From Callipepla californica brunnescens (taxonomy: Eukaryota > Chordata > Aves > Galliformes > Odontophoridae): 64,000 nt of DNA. The stretch covers positions 1,503,485-1,567,484 of the forward strand of contig JALIRH010000031.1 of NCBI GenBank assembly GCA_023055505.1, read 5' to 3'. The notes beneath the pieces are model-generated. The model saw only the letters and a list, made by a program, of their open reading frames with translations. It did not search any database and had not been told where the DNA came from. Made by a program: the position numbers and the translations under genes. This document shows positions 12,101 to 23,373 of this stretch, in pieces (the first letter of the stretch is position 1; each line of letters opens with the position of its first letter).

Positions 12101-13578
12101 AATAAAACAAAATTTGGACCAGTGAAGTATGCTTTATTGCATTTATTTAGTTGAAGTGGAGGGAAATGTTCAATTTATTCTTTTACAGACAACATTATAA
12201 ATCACATATTCAAGGCTTTAATTTGAGGGTAGCTTTGTTTGCAAGCTTTACTTAAGAAACAACTATGAAAAAAGGATAGCAAATATGTATACACCTCTGT
12301 GTGCCTGTATGGGTCTGCAAGTGAGTACACATTATTCTAAAAGACAAAGAACATTTCGGTCTTTTTTTATAACACAAGTATAGGAGCCAGAAGTCATGAC
12401 TGAAGTTTTACAGGGAAAATTCCTGTAAAACATGGTAGAAATGAAGGCTATGTTGTACTCAGGAAAGACATGAGGAAGCAGCAATGAGGTGGGAAGACAA
12501 AGATCATTCTTATGCTGATTTAGAGCAGAGTTTCAGGCCTATTCCACACTTAGTTAGGCAAATTTTGTCTCCCCTGAATTTCTGAGTAACCCCAAAGAGG
12601 AATCCTTTAATCTCTGCTATCAAATACTCCTTTGAAGACCCTGAACAAGGGAAAGAGGGCTAACAAGTCTTTAACTTAATTGTAGGTCACAAAGGAGTGG
12701 AAATCACTGTAGATACCGATCAAAATTATAGTATTTTGCACAGACCAGTACTACTCTGAGAGTGCATGCTAGAATTATCCACCACAAAACATTTAAGATT
12801 ATGTTGGATAAGACACACTCTGGAATGAAAGCATTCAAACAAGAATGAGAACATGTCCAATATCAATATCATGTGTGTTTCATACTTATATGAATTCAAT
12901 AATCTCAAAGCCCTAAGAGCAAATAAACTAGGAATATATTTTTGGAGAGCAAACCAATAAGGTTTGTTGTTGTTGTTGTTGTTTTTAATTTATTTTTTCT
13001 TTCTTTCAGATGTCAAACAAGTAGAAATAAAAACTGAGGTGATTTCTTGTTCTAAAGGGAAATAAACAAATAAATAACACTTTAATTTTCAAGAGTACTG
13101 AATACCATTACAATCTCACATCTGGTCAGAGTTCTATGTAGGCCTGTGAAGAGAAGAGAATCTGAGTTGAAATGTGAGGCCCTCAGATGAGTCCCTCTCT
13201 GGGACAGAAATACTCAAGTGGTATTTTCTTGAGGGAGTAATGTCTTAAGTAGGATTTAACCATGTTAATCAACCGGTAACACTGTAAGTAAAATTAGCAA
13301 ATATGGACACCTCTGAAGAATGTAATCACAAAATGTAATACTTGCCATTGGTACTTAAAGCAAGTGCTCCTAAATGTTTACATGCTGTGCATAAAATTTT
13401 CTCTTGGTTCGCATGTAGGACTCAGGTACTGAATACACGCATAATTCTCCTGCAGACACACAGACAGCCTAGAAAAACAGCCTAATGATGCTCTTGCTTA
13501 CTGAGGAAGTAGTTATGTCTCAGTGCAGAAGCTCCACTATGACACTGTAATTCTTGTTTTTTCATGGAGTTTTGACAG
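9191..13578. other. long unique AT-rich block
   Basis: No transposon was recognised over 4.4 kb apart from low-complexity runs: a 19-base T tract (10212-10230), AT-rich stretches near 9280-9310, and a (GTT)n microsatellite at 12964-12982. ORFs in it (for example 10147-10371 and 11519-11743) have no recognisable domains. Confidence 0.5.
12964..12982. repeat. (GTT)n microsatellite
   Basis: A run of about six GTT/TTG units. A near-identical run lies at 48966-48984. Confidence 0.9.
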
Positions 13579-13688
13579 GGAGTCCAAAGACCAAGCAAAA
13601 CAGACAACCAACCTAAAGCTCTTGTATGGAGAACAAAAAAATTCCTTCCAAAACTGTTCACCTTCAGGTGAACTGGATGTTTGGAATG
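13579..13688 (+). other. candidate protein-coding exon (unproven)
   Basis: The upstream sequence TTGTTTTTTCATGGAGTTTTGACAG resembles a splice acceptor, and TGGAATG|GTGAGA resembles a good donor. The 110-bp interval is open, with peptide containing SKDQAKQTTNLKLLYGEQKN and SFQNCSPSGELDVWN. It begins with the last base of a codon and ends after the first base of one. I do not recognise the product, and chance is a real alternative. Confidence 0.2.
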
Positions 13689-15381
13689 GTGAGAAAGGGG
13701 ACACAGTGTGTTATGTTGTATTTACGTTTGCTCTGTGACCTATCAGAGTCCTTGTGATAACTCATTTGTAACACACACCATGGTTACAGAGACTCTGAAA
13801 AATTTAACTAAGTGAAAACCCTTTAATTTAAAACTCTAATCCTTTCTGTTTTTTTGCTTTCAAAGTATACTTTCTCAAAAATACATTCATAAAAGCTTTT
13901 CTCATATCAACAGTAGACATGTCTTTAAGATGCGCTGAAAAAATAGTAAACCACAGATGAAGAGTAAAGAGTAGTCCTTCTGCAAATCCTTCTGACATGG
14001 GAAGTCTTGTAGACTGGAAAGACGAGGCACAAGTGGATGTTCTATATCCCAGCATAAAATACAACAGAAATTTGTATTTTCCGGACAACATTCTTGGTTT
14101 CATAATTTCCCCGGTTGCATATGGGCAGATGTCCTTGGGAGTTTCTTGCATGTGAGTCAACTTTTAGCTTTTCCTTTTTGCTTCCTTTGGGTAGTACAAC
14201 ATATATTTTCTGACACCAGTCTGATCTTGACTGGAGTTTATAACTGCTAACATCTTGATTAAGATCTCCAGTCACTGGAAGTATGCTTATCAAGGAGACA
14301 ACAGAGTAATTGGAAACTTTTGAATTGATTCATTTTAGAGTCCTTTGAAGACATGAGATCATATCAAAGTGCATCCTCAAGTCATACTGTCAATATACAT
14401 CTGAGGGTAATCCACAAACCTTTAATTTATAAATTTGATTACACTGAATTCAATAAATTGTATGCATTTTACTCTAACCCATTACTTTTTAATTTAACTA
14501 TCACCATTTGTTAAAGAGTGAACAATGACACAAATAAATTTAATATAATCTCTATAAAAAACAAGGACAGCAATTAAATTATGTTTTCAGAGTACTTGCT
14601 TTATGGAGGTGAAGTACAATATCAATATGCACTGTAAACAAGAAGTTCAGGAACTTTCCAAATTAGGGGAATTAAGTGTTTGGTTTTTTGTTTCTGTTTG
14701 CTTTTTTTTCTTTGTTTGTTTTTTGTAATTTTACTTTATTTTGTAGAACATTGAGATCAGCAATACAAGTCTCCCACATAGCTCCAACCGTAATTTCTGG
14801 TTGTTTTTTTCCCTAGATTTTTTTTTTTTCATTTTTATGATGTAAATTAAAAATTTTAGGAATTAAAAATAATAAAAAGGTAAAATCTAGTTTCTAAGAT
14901 TGTGGTATTAAATTATTATATAAAATTTTAAAGTTTTTCATTATTAAATAAATTTTAAATACTTAATACTTTAAATAGATTAGAAATAATAATAAAAAAG
15001 ACCTCTGACAAAAAATCAATCTTAATTAGCTGTCTTAATTTCCCAGAGAACACTTTATTTATCCCTGCTTTTCGTTAGTTTCTTTTTCATCTGTTTCTCA
15101 TTACACTTGAATACAGACATTCATTAAAATGTTTTTTAGTTCTTGTATTCTCTGTGATTTTTTTGCAGAACTTTCATGTGAACATTACTTCATTAAATTA
15201 CGAATTTACAGAAGTGTAATTAACATTTGCTTAGCTCATCTGTGATATGAAAACTCTTAAAAATTTTCATTCATCTCTATAATAAAACCTCTATTTCTTG
15301 ACTACACATCTAATAGTATCTTTTTAAACTTAATAACGTTTCACACATAATTTTTTCAAAATATCCTTTTACGTACATAAA
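13689..15381. other. unique, very AT-rich sequence
   Basis: Nothing was recognised. The 14.8-15.0 kb part is almost pure A/T with TTTT/AAAT runs. Confidence 0.55.
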
Positions 15382-15857
15382 TGTTGTGGTTTTGTTGCCC
15401 GTATTCCACACCACAACACCACACTGGGAGTTAAGGAGCTAGTGCGCTGGAGGGAGAGGAAGAGGGGTGGAGCTCCGGACCAGACGCCAACCTTTCTCTC
15501 TCGGCGCACGCTCGTTCGGCTGTCGCGGTAGTAAAGCACGTGCGCTTCCACTGCAGTTTTACTAACGTAAGCTCTCAGATTTCGTTTGGAAACTTTTGTC
15601 TCTCCCAACAGTTCGATTTTGTTAGGTTTGGTAAAGTTACCTTTCCCCCTCAAATCATTGCCGTTAGTTGGTTTGTTTGTTGTTTTTTTTTTTAGTTTTT
15701 TGACCCATCTGTTATTTCCGTGTCCTTTCCCCTCCCCTCCCCCCCACCTCCCCCGGAGAGCACAGCTCTGTTCCGACGGTGCAGGGTTTTTTTGCTTGTT
15801 TGTTTGTTTGTTTGTTTGTTTTTCCCGTGTGTTCCTGTTACGGATAACACCGTGACA
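15382..15857 (+). mobile_element. CpG-dense solo LTR, ERVL-linked family (plus)
   Basis: The first ~70 bp (TGTTGTGGTTTTGTTGCCCG, then TATTCCACACCACAACACCA and GGGAGTTAAGGAG) parallel the U3 start of the LTRs at 49765 and 27711. The end, ACACCGTGACA, parallels their TTGACA/TAGACA ends. About 23 CpG dinucleotides occur in 476 bp, whereas the rest of the window has almost none. This implies a younger insertion or protection from CpG decay. It holds CCCTCC/CCCCCC runs and a (TTTG)n run at 15797-15823. No exact target duplication was found (ATAAA left, GTATA right). Confidence 0.65.
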
Positions 15858-16582
15858 GTATACAAAAGAGAGAAGAAATCTCTACACTTTTTATAGTATC
15901 AGTTCTTAGCTTTTCGGCTCACAACTAGTTCATTAGCAGTTACTAATTTACACACTTAATTACAAAAATATGCTCTGAGATCTGTGAGTCTCAAATGTTG
16001 AAATTTTATATCTCATCTGTTTATTCATGTGTCACGTTCATCCATTCTATATTTTTAGAACCTCTGCCTGTAATATTAAGTCATAAATTAAAAACGTCCT
16101 TTTCAGTTGCAAGGTCAAGTACACCATCTCTACAGCTGTGCTGTCAGAAGTTGAAACTCCTCAACTTAAATGTGTGTGATCCACAAATACGTAGCTAATT
16201 TTGTATATATCTAAAGTGAGAATTCCGCCCATCCACTGTGACGTTGGCATAAAACTTCTGTGTTAATTGTGGAAGCTATTTTGAAATTTTATTCCCGTAG
16301 TACTGCATACAAACAGGGCTGTCGTACTACTGAATGACTTATTACAGTTTCTGTGGAAACATATGCTGCAAATGACTTTTGCACGGATGGAATGCGATCT
16401 GCTGTGACACAGCCTACTGAGTTGTGTTTGGTGAAGGAAAGGGCTGGCCACTAGGTGACACTATTACACCACTTTTGAGCCTCTCGATCATTATTTATCC
16501 AGCAGGTAAAAAATCGGCCTGAGGAGCTACTCTTACAGCTGGTAATGTTTACTGCAGTTATTTATAGACATGAAAGTTATTA
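15858..16582. other. unique sequence with one CTCF-like motif
   Basis: No gene or transposon was recognised. A stretch at 16445-16463 (TGGCCACTAGGTGACACTA) resembles a CTCF core with two to four departures from the usual motif. This is a weak indication only. Confidence 0.4.
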
Positions 16583-16720
16583 CTATTTTATTTTTATTTT
16601 ATTTCATTTTATTATTCTATTCTAGTCTAGTCTAGTCTAGACTAGACTAGTCTACTCACTTTTTATTTTATTTTATTTTATTTTATTTTATTTTATTTTA
16701 TTTATTTTATTTTAATTTAA
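16583..16720. repeat. (TTTTA)n pentanucleotide repeats enclosing a (TCTAG)n palindrome
   Basis: TTTTA/TTTTTA repeats run at 16583-16620 and 16661-16720. Between them a TCTAG array turns into CTAGA, making a perfect 24-bp palindrome at 16627-16650 centred between 16638 and 16639. Confidence 0.9.
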
Positions 16721-17395
16721 TTTATATTTTTAATTCTAACCATGTAATCTGTATAGGCAATATTAGGTTGAACAAATGCACTAAATACACTTTGGTATTT
16801 TTGTTAATTTTTTGCCTTTACTCATTTACCTCACACCATTAAGATAAGAGAGCAGATGAAAAATAAATTTACATCTTGGTGTTATGAGGTCAAGTTCTGA
16901 GTTATTTTCTCACATTTTCTTGATCATTGTCAGGACATAGATGCATGACAGAAATACTATAATTTAAATCAACTTAGAAAAGAGTTTTTTAGTAATATGA
17001 ACCTATGGTTTTATTGCTGTTACTAATATTGTTGATAAAAATTGTAAGATGGTATGTAATTATTACAATTTATTCAAAATTATTTGCATGAAATTGTTTT
17101 ACTTATAAAAATACATATGAATGTATATTCTTTGTAAAACACATGTTAAGTAATCCTAGGACATACATTTATGCATATGCATTATTAGATATATATATTT
17201 ATGTGTGTGTGTAACGTATATAAATATATGTATATATAGGATTGTATATGCGTAGGTATGTATTATACATACATACACATATGCGTTCCAAGGTTGTGTA
17301 TATATATATGTAAATATATGTAAATGTAAATGTTTAAAATATGTGAATACATGTATTTCCATATTTATATGCAATCTGGAGGCATATGCAACAAT
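16721..17395. other. AT-rich unique sequence with (ATACAT)-like runs
   Basis: Low-complexity TATA/ATACAT tracts lie at about 17185-17330. No other feature was recognised. Confidence 0.6.
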
Positions 17396-17964
17396 ATGAT
17401 ATGTACATATCAGTAATGTCTCCTATTTTATTATGTTGGCCCATGACATCAGAGGTGGATGTCGGTATGGCAGTAGAGGCTGAAGATTCTTACTGGTATT
17501 CTATTACGTGTTGTTATGATATGACAGGTGGCAGCAGAGAAGCAGGTCTGACAAAATGGTGTATAATATGGAAGTGCTTGTGTAGAAAAGGTGTGGAACC
17601 AAATTCCTCCATGTGGAAAAATGGCACCCACTGGCATTCTCTGATGCTTGCTGAATATTTTTGGAGATGAAATAGTGGAAGTTGGCACAGTGAGGCAGTG
17701 GGTGGTGTATTTCTACAGTGACTACAGTGCTAGCACAGGAAAATAAGAGCTAAGTTTGAGACAGTCATGCAAATACTTATGAGTTCAGCATGCACACTTT
17801 TGTTTATTGCCTGTGAAAATGCATAGCTAGTGGTTGTGACTACATTGAAAAATAGTGTTTTGTTCCTCAGAATTTGCCCTATCAAACATTGCTATTGAGT
17901 TCTTTGTATCTGTTACAGTTTCTACAGTAATAAATAGGAGGCATTACTTTCAGAGCGACCTACA
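17396..17964 (+). mobile_element. non-autonomous mariner (Galluhop-like), about 570 bp
   Basis: The right end carries an intact-looking terminal inverted repeat (AGGCATTACTTTCAGAGCGACC). The left end has the diverged partner followed by CTCCTATTTTATTATGTTGG. Internally, remnants of the mariner transposase N-terminal helix-turn-helix region are readable across frames, then the sequence jumps to the transposase C-terminus (GTGAAAATGCATAGCTA...). The middle, including the catalytic region, is missing. The element could only ever have moved with transposase supplied in trans. This family is known from galliform genomes. Confidence 0.85.
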
Positions 17965-19700
17965 TAGACTACCATACAATACTAATGAAATACAAGTGTG
18001 TTTTAAACTATTTTTTCTTATATTTGTATGCATGCTTTGAAAAATAATGAACCAGATGTTGTCAGAAAAAATAAAAACTGAGCTCAAGTTCATGTGAAAG
18101 GACCCTTGGAATTAATACAATTATAAATGATAAAATAACCTTGACAGAGGTTCAGTCCAATTTGCACCAAGCAGTTATTATTGTTAGCAAGGTTTTTTCC
18201 TCTCCCCCCCATCCCCCTTTCCTTTAACCTTTTTGATTTCCTCATTGGGTTTTTCCCAGAAGAATTTGAGGCTAACAATTTTTGATGGATGATAGTAACT
18301 TCCTTTTCCAACAGCCACATTCTTCATTTAGAAACAACATGCTTTGTTTAAGGAGGCTGAAGTGCGAATGAAGAAGTGCTATTCCCAGGCAATGCTAAGC
18401 CTGCAACTCTAAATTGTAATATTGAGCTGTCATAAGTACAGTGTAGACAGAAATCCTATTTTGTTTTTAAACTGGAAGTTTTGCATCCATTAGCTACAAG
18501 GTTCATAATTAGTGTTTGGGCCAAACAAAGAGTCAATATGATGTCATGTCTAGACTACATGTAAATTAATATGAAAGCAATTGAGTTACAAATTCTATAC
18601 TAATACAAATTAATCTGAATTAAGTTTAATCCACAGTTATTAACTGATTAAATGTGGCTGTTGGTAGCTACAGGGTGCTGACTCCCATCTGTGATTATTA
18701 GGGGCACAACTTAATCACTTATTCTGCACTAAGAAATATTCAAAGCTAATGTCACACACACTGACTCTTCATGCTTGTTCACTAAACGGAACATGTAAGA
18801 ATGGAAATAATAAATCTACATTTTAAAAGTACTTAGAAATTCTATCTTGATTTTCATAATTAATTTCTAGTTAGAAATAGATTAATTTTTTGTTCTGTTG
18901 ACTCAGGCTGGCGTTACAGTTTCTTCTTTGAGAAGTACATATACCTTCAGGTTAAATTATAGGCTATTGTGGAAAATAATATAGTTTTCTGGTATTTCCA
19001 CTATTATTTGAAATACTTGAAACCTGTTGCCAGAAATAAGCAAGTATATGTCTGAAACAATCTCACACTGCCAATGCTGCTTACATTTCAAGCTGGATAT
19101 TCACTAGTGTAAACAATACATTGACAGACATGTCCATTAAAATTACAAAAATGTTGATGGGAACTGACAGAGCAAGGACCAGAGTATTGATTTATGTAAT
19201 AATTTGATAGAAAAAACGAAACAAAACAAAAAAAAAAAACTATGTATTTCTCTTTTATGCCATGCATAGTTTGTCTAATTTATTTTCATATTTCTTTTAA
19301 ATTTTCAATTTTTCTAATAGAGGAAATAAATGTTTTTAAAAATTATAATGGATATGAAAATAACCTCACTATAGAATGCTGAAATTTTTGTGGTTTAAAA
19401 AGGAAACAAAACTGCAAACAATTACCAGCTGATATTTTCTGTGAGAATCTTTTCAGTTTGTTTTGTGGGTTTTGTTTTCTGTTTTTAGTTAACATCTACT
19501 AAAAAGGTTAGGGGAAGTATTTTACTTCTTCTTCCTTTGTGCCTGAACAAGTAGCTATTTCATCAAAAAATTGTCTCAAAACTTTGGAATTTATTATGAA
19601 TCTATCATATAGTGTATATATAGCTGATAATTTCAAACTATGTAATATCAAAACCAGGGTCATTTGCTTCTATAGACTCTTTTATAGACATCCTACTCAT
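17965..19700. other. unique AT-rich sequence, nothing recognised
   Basis: No repeat or gene was seen. A-runs near 19203-19240 are low complexity. Confidence 0.55.
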
Positions 19701-19992
19701 TGCCATAATAACTGAAGCTGTCATGACAGTGGTCTGTGCCTAGCATGAAGCCCTAAACAATTCTGACAAGCTGCAGCTCATTAAGGGACAGTCATTTTGT
19801 TGAAATGTCTATCAGCTCTCAGGGATGTACCAAGATGAATAGACCCAAAACAATAGCTCCATTTGTTAGAGCAGTAGCTTCTCTAATACATGATGAGACA
19901 ATCAAGCCAAGCCGCCTTCAGCACAAAGACATAATTAATCAAATGGACAAATGGTTCAAAAATTGCTGTAGTATATTCTGTAGTGGACAGGG

Positions 19993-20006
19993 GTTTCCAT
20001 GGAAAC
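19993..20006. promoter_or_regulatory. perfect RFX-type X-box palindrome
   Basis: GTTTCCATGGAAAC is a perfect 14-bp inverted repeat fitting the RFX consensus GTYNCCATRGNAAC. It is followed 10 bp later by an octamer-like TTTGCAT. The surrounding 19.72-20.04 kb is repeat-free and less AT-rich than its neighbours, and an unexplained 74-codon frame (19805-20029) crosses it. It may be a conserved non-coding element; the binding role is inferred from motif alone. Confidence 0.4.
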
Positions 20007-20189
20007 ATTGGCGTTTGCATCACAGTTAATGACCATTCTGTACAATGAAGTTCCAAAAAAAAAAAAAATAACCGTAGAAAAAAAAATTCTAAATAAATAA
20101 ATAAATGAGGAGCAAGTGACAGGTATAGGGAAGAGTTTGAGAGTATAAATCTGGCATGACAGACAAATTAATGATTGTATTTTCATACA

Positions 20190-20500
20190 GTTGTAGAGTC
20201 CAAGGCTTAAACAGACCGTTGCGGTCATCCTGTTTGACCTCCTGTATAACATGGGCCAAGGAACTTCACCCAGTGTGTTCCACATTAAGCCTAGAGCTTC
20301 ATCTGGAGATAAAACATATAATTTAGAAAGAAAAGTAACTCTGTATTAAGTTCTGCTGCTTAGAAAAGTCTCTCAGGTTCCCAGTTAAATTATCACAGCA
20401 CTTAATTATGCTAACTGTGAAGAATTTGCGCCTTGTTGTATGTTTTTCATCCATTTGTAGAACTTCCAGACCTTCTTAGGCCTCACTGTGAGATTTTGCC
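20190..20500 (-). mobile_element. ancient CR1/L3-like LINE fragment (minus)
   Basis: The plus strand holds GTCATCCTGTTTGACCTCCT, TATAACATGGGCCAAGGAAC and, further on, CTGTGAAGAATTTGCGCCTT. These are the diverged pattern of the old amniote CR1/L3 class rather than the young galliform CR1s. No protein can be read. Confidence 0.6.
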
Positions 20501-20744
20501 ATACAAATTCACTTTCTCCACCTTTTTCTGTTGCAATTAAATTAAATTCAGCTTCCACTGTACAAGATATTAAAAAAGAATGTTATGAGGTCTTAGAACA
20601 TGTATCTTACTCTGGAATCCAACAACAATTGAAACATTAGAACATTGGAACAATTGAGAAGCTTATTCTTTTTATCAGACTAATGATTCATACCCAGAGA
20701 TAATATTGCTTTCTAAATAATCCTCAACTTTTGTTGAAATAATA

Positions 20745-21656
20745 GAGAATTAGAGAATTAAGTACCTCAGCTTGTTTTTCATCTCTTTTCACTGTATCCC
20801 TCTGTATCCAATAAAGTATCAAAATTCTTCTTAGTTGTTCTTTTCTTGTTTATGTATTTAAAAAATGTTTTTTATTGTCTTCTACTGAAGTTGTAACTGG
20901 ACTTTGGCCCTCCCTGTTTTCTCCATTTATAACCTTACAACATCTTTGTATTCTTCTTGAGTATACACTTTCTTTCAAATGTCCTTAACTCTCCGTTTCT
21001 TCCTGAGTTCCAGAAGGAGCCCTCTCTTCATCCAGTTTCTGTTCAGCAAACTCTTCCCACTCTGTGCCCAATCCCCCTGTTCACCTTTTGGCACATAGAT
21101 AATTATGTCTTAGGAAAGATTTCATTCTTGAAGAATGAAATGTTCAATCTTTCTGATCTATTTACTCTTCAAAAGTGTTTCCCAAGAAGCTTTCATTCAC
21201 ATCCCTAAATGTGTCCTCTGAACATTCATACTAGAAGTTCTGTTTATTGCTCTCCTTGCTTCCACAAGAATCAAGAATTCTGTAATCTTGTGATCAGTAT
21301 GATCAGGACAGCATCCAGCCACCATATCATCTGTGAAACCTTCCCAATTGACAACAAATGAAGTGGGGCACCTTATCTCATCATTTCCTGTGCCACCTAT
21401 GTCAGGAAGTTATCTCCATACACTGTAGGAATCTGTTAGACTTCTTCACAATTCTTCCAGATGCCAACAGAGTAATTCATTTTCTTCGTCATTATGATTG
21501 GGTGCTCTAAAAGATAGTCTAGTCATAATATATAATTTGTTGACATTTTCCTGGACCCTTACACAGAGACTCTTTGCCTTTCCAACAATATAACTAAGCT
21601 CAACACAATCAAGAGTGCTGATAATCCAGAGGGTTATTCCACCTCCTGTGCTTATC
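20745..21656 (-). mobile_element. CR1: old CR1 LINE, 5' part of ORF2 (minus)
   Basis: The sequence is the complement of the CR1 ORF2 endonuclease-to-linker region. Recognisable plus-strand landmarks are TTTTTTATTGTCTTCTACTG, GACTTTGGCCCTCCCTG, TTCTTCCTGAGTTCCAG and GTCAGGAAGTTATCTCCATA. All frames are broken. Another CR1 3' end abuts it at 21660, so this copy lost its own 3' half or was interrupted there. Confidence 0.8.
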
Positions 21657-21659
21657 ATA

Positions 21660-22698
21660 GTATTGCAGAATTATAGAATCACTTGGGTTAGAAAAAGCCT
21701 TTGAAAGTCACCTAGTCTAATACCCCTGCAATGAACAGGGATACCTACAGCTCCATCCTCAGAGACTTACCTAGCCTGACCTTGAATGTCTCCAGGACAT
21801 CATGCTTACTGTAAAAAGATTCTTCATTATATCCAATCTAAATCTCCTCTTTTCCCATCACAATAGGAGTTTGTTTCCGTCTCTCCTCTTGGCCCTCTTT
21901 TATATACTTAAAGGCTTCTATAAGGTCTCACCAGAGCCTGTCCTTCTCAAACTCTTCTCCCTGAACAGCCCGAGCTATCTCAGCCTGTCCTCGTAGGAGA
22001 GGCATTTCATGTCTTGTATCATTTTTGAGGCCCTCCTCTGGACACTCTCCAACATATCCACATCTCTCCTGTAGTGAGGACTCCACATTTGAATGCAGTA
22101 TTGCTTGTGAGGCTTCATCAGTGCAGTGCAGAGGAGCAGGATCATTTCCCTCACCCTACTGGCCACATTTCTTTTGCTGTGGCCTAGGATATGGTTGGTT
22201 TTCTGGACTACAAGGGCATGTTACTGTCTCATGTCCAGCTTCCCATCCATCAGTACACCCAAGTCCCACAGCTTGTGGGGGTGAGGGGAGGGGTTGCCGT
22301 GAACTGGGTGCAAGAACTAGTACATGATTTTGTTGAACCTCATGAGAATCATAGAATCATAGTGGCGGAAGGGACCTCAAGAGATCATCGAGTCCAACCC
22401 CCCTGCCAAAGCAGGTTCCCTACACCAGGTCGCACAGGTAGGCGTCAAGGCGGGTCTTCAGTATCTCCAGAGAAGGAGATTCCACAGCTCCCTTGGGCAG
22501 CCTGTTCCAGTGCTCTGTCACTGTGAAGAAGTTCTTGCTCACATTCATGTGGAACCTCCTGTGCTGCAGCTTCTGGCCATCTTGAGTTTCACCTGGGCCA
22601 ATTACTCAAACCTGTCTATGTCCCTCTGAATGTTGTCCTGTTCCGCAGGTACATCAACCACACGATAGAGATTGGTGTCACCTGCAAATTTATTGATG
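21660..22698 (-). mobile_element. CR1: CR1 LINE, ORF2 C-terminus to 3' end, interrupted (minus)
   Basis: The 3' terminus is at 21660 (GCAGAATTATAGAATCACTT). The element runs right through the ORF2 C-terminal region to TTTGTTGAACCTCATGAG at 22346, is interrupted by a younger CR1 (22346-22580), and resumes with TTTCACCTGGGCCAATTACT up to 22698. There an LTR begins. The minus frame at 21975-22166 reads HKQYCIQMWSPHYRRDVDML, a CR1 ORF2 segment. It is disrupted by stops and two insertions. Confidence 0.88.
22346..22580 (-). mobile_element. CR1: young CR1 3' fragment nested in older CR1 (minus)
   Basis: The plus strand starts GAATCATAGAATCATAGTGG and contains the well-preserved 3' UTR block CCAACCCCCCTGCCAAAGCA. 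It ends in TTCTGGCCAT, 5'-truncated within the ORF2 tail. The older CR1 continues on both sides, so this is a clean nested insertion of about 235 bp. Confidence 0.88.
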
Positions 22699-22930
22699 TG
22701 TCCTGGTTTTATCAGTATTCCATATCATGTTATCATGCAACAAGCTGTTCAGCGCTGGAACAGAATACTAGGGAGCTGCACTTCCTGGATACTAACTTGC
22801 GTCAGTCTCAGCTGTTCTCATGTGGGTTCTGGCTTTCTGAGAAGAAGATGCCCTGAGAAGAGTCAGATTACATTCCCCCAAAATCTCCAGTACTTCTCAT
22901 GTGATTTCTAATTCTGAGTGAAAAGGGAGA
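22699..22930 (+). mobile_element. LTR 5' part (ERVL-linked family), inside CR1 (plus)
   Basis: TGTCCTGGTTTTATCAGTAT, then TCCATATCATGTTATCATG, parallels the U3 start of the LTR family. It begins abruptly inside CR1 sequence. Only the first ~100 bp align clearly; the rest diverges and the 3' boundary could lie anywhere up to about 23110. Confidence 0.55.
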
Positions 22931-23149
22931 ACTCTCTTTCTGTGCAGCGTAGTTAACAGTACAGTCAGCAAATATTTTTTCTTCCATTTGTTTGACTTAC
23001 TACCTGTAACTCCTTTTTTTATGTGATTATCTTACATTATTTTTCTGATACTGTGGGACTGCGGAATGCATCTCTTAAGGATCCATAGACTTATGGATGT
23101 TTAGAATCATAAATTGATCATGGACCTGATCTTTTCTTACAGCAGGAGG

Positions 23150-23373
23150 TACGTCCTTCCTCAGTTCCCACCTTCCAAGCCTTCCACTTGAGAGCTGTGT
23201 GGAGAACAAACTCATAAAGACTGAGGAAAAAAGTTCCTGAATATCTCAGTATTCTCCTTGAACCTTGTAACTAGCCTGCCTGCATTTTTCAGTAGGTGGA
23301 GTGTGTCCTCCTTTTCTTTTCCAGCTGATTTACGTATATAAGTCTTTTGTTTCCTTTGCACGTCTCGTCAAGT
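23150..23373 (-). mobile_element. CR1: old CR1 ORF2 linker fragment, part 1 (minus)
   Basis: The plus-strand text CCTGAATATCTCAGTATTCT, GTGTGTCCTCCTTTTCTTTT and TTACGTATATAAGTCTTTTG is the diverged complement of the CR1 ORF2 segment between endonuclease and reverse transcriptase. It is continued by 23880-24840 beyond the CR1 inserted at 23374. Confidence 0.65.

Noticed and set aside
15369..15653. 94-codon minus frame with Arg-rich stretch
   Set aside because: It falls in the CpG-rich LTR, where stop codons are rare; no homology was recognised.
22191..22526. 111-codon plus-strand open frame
   Set aside because: Antisense to nested CR1 copies.
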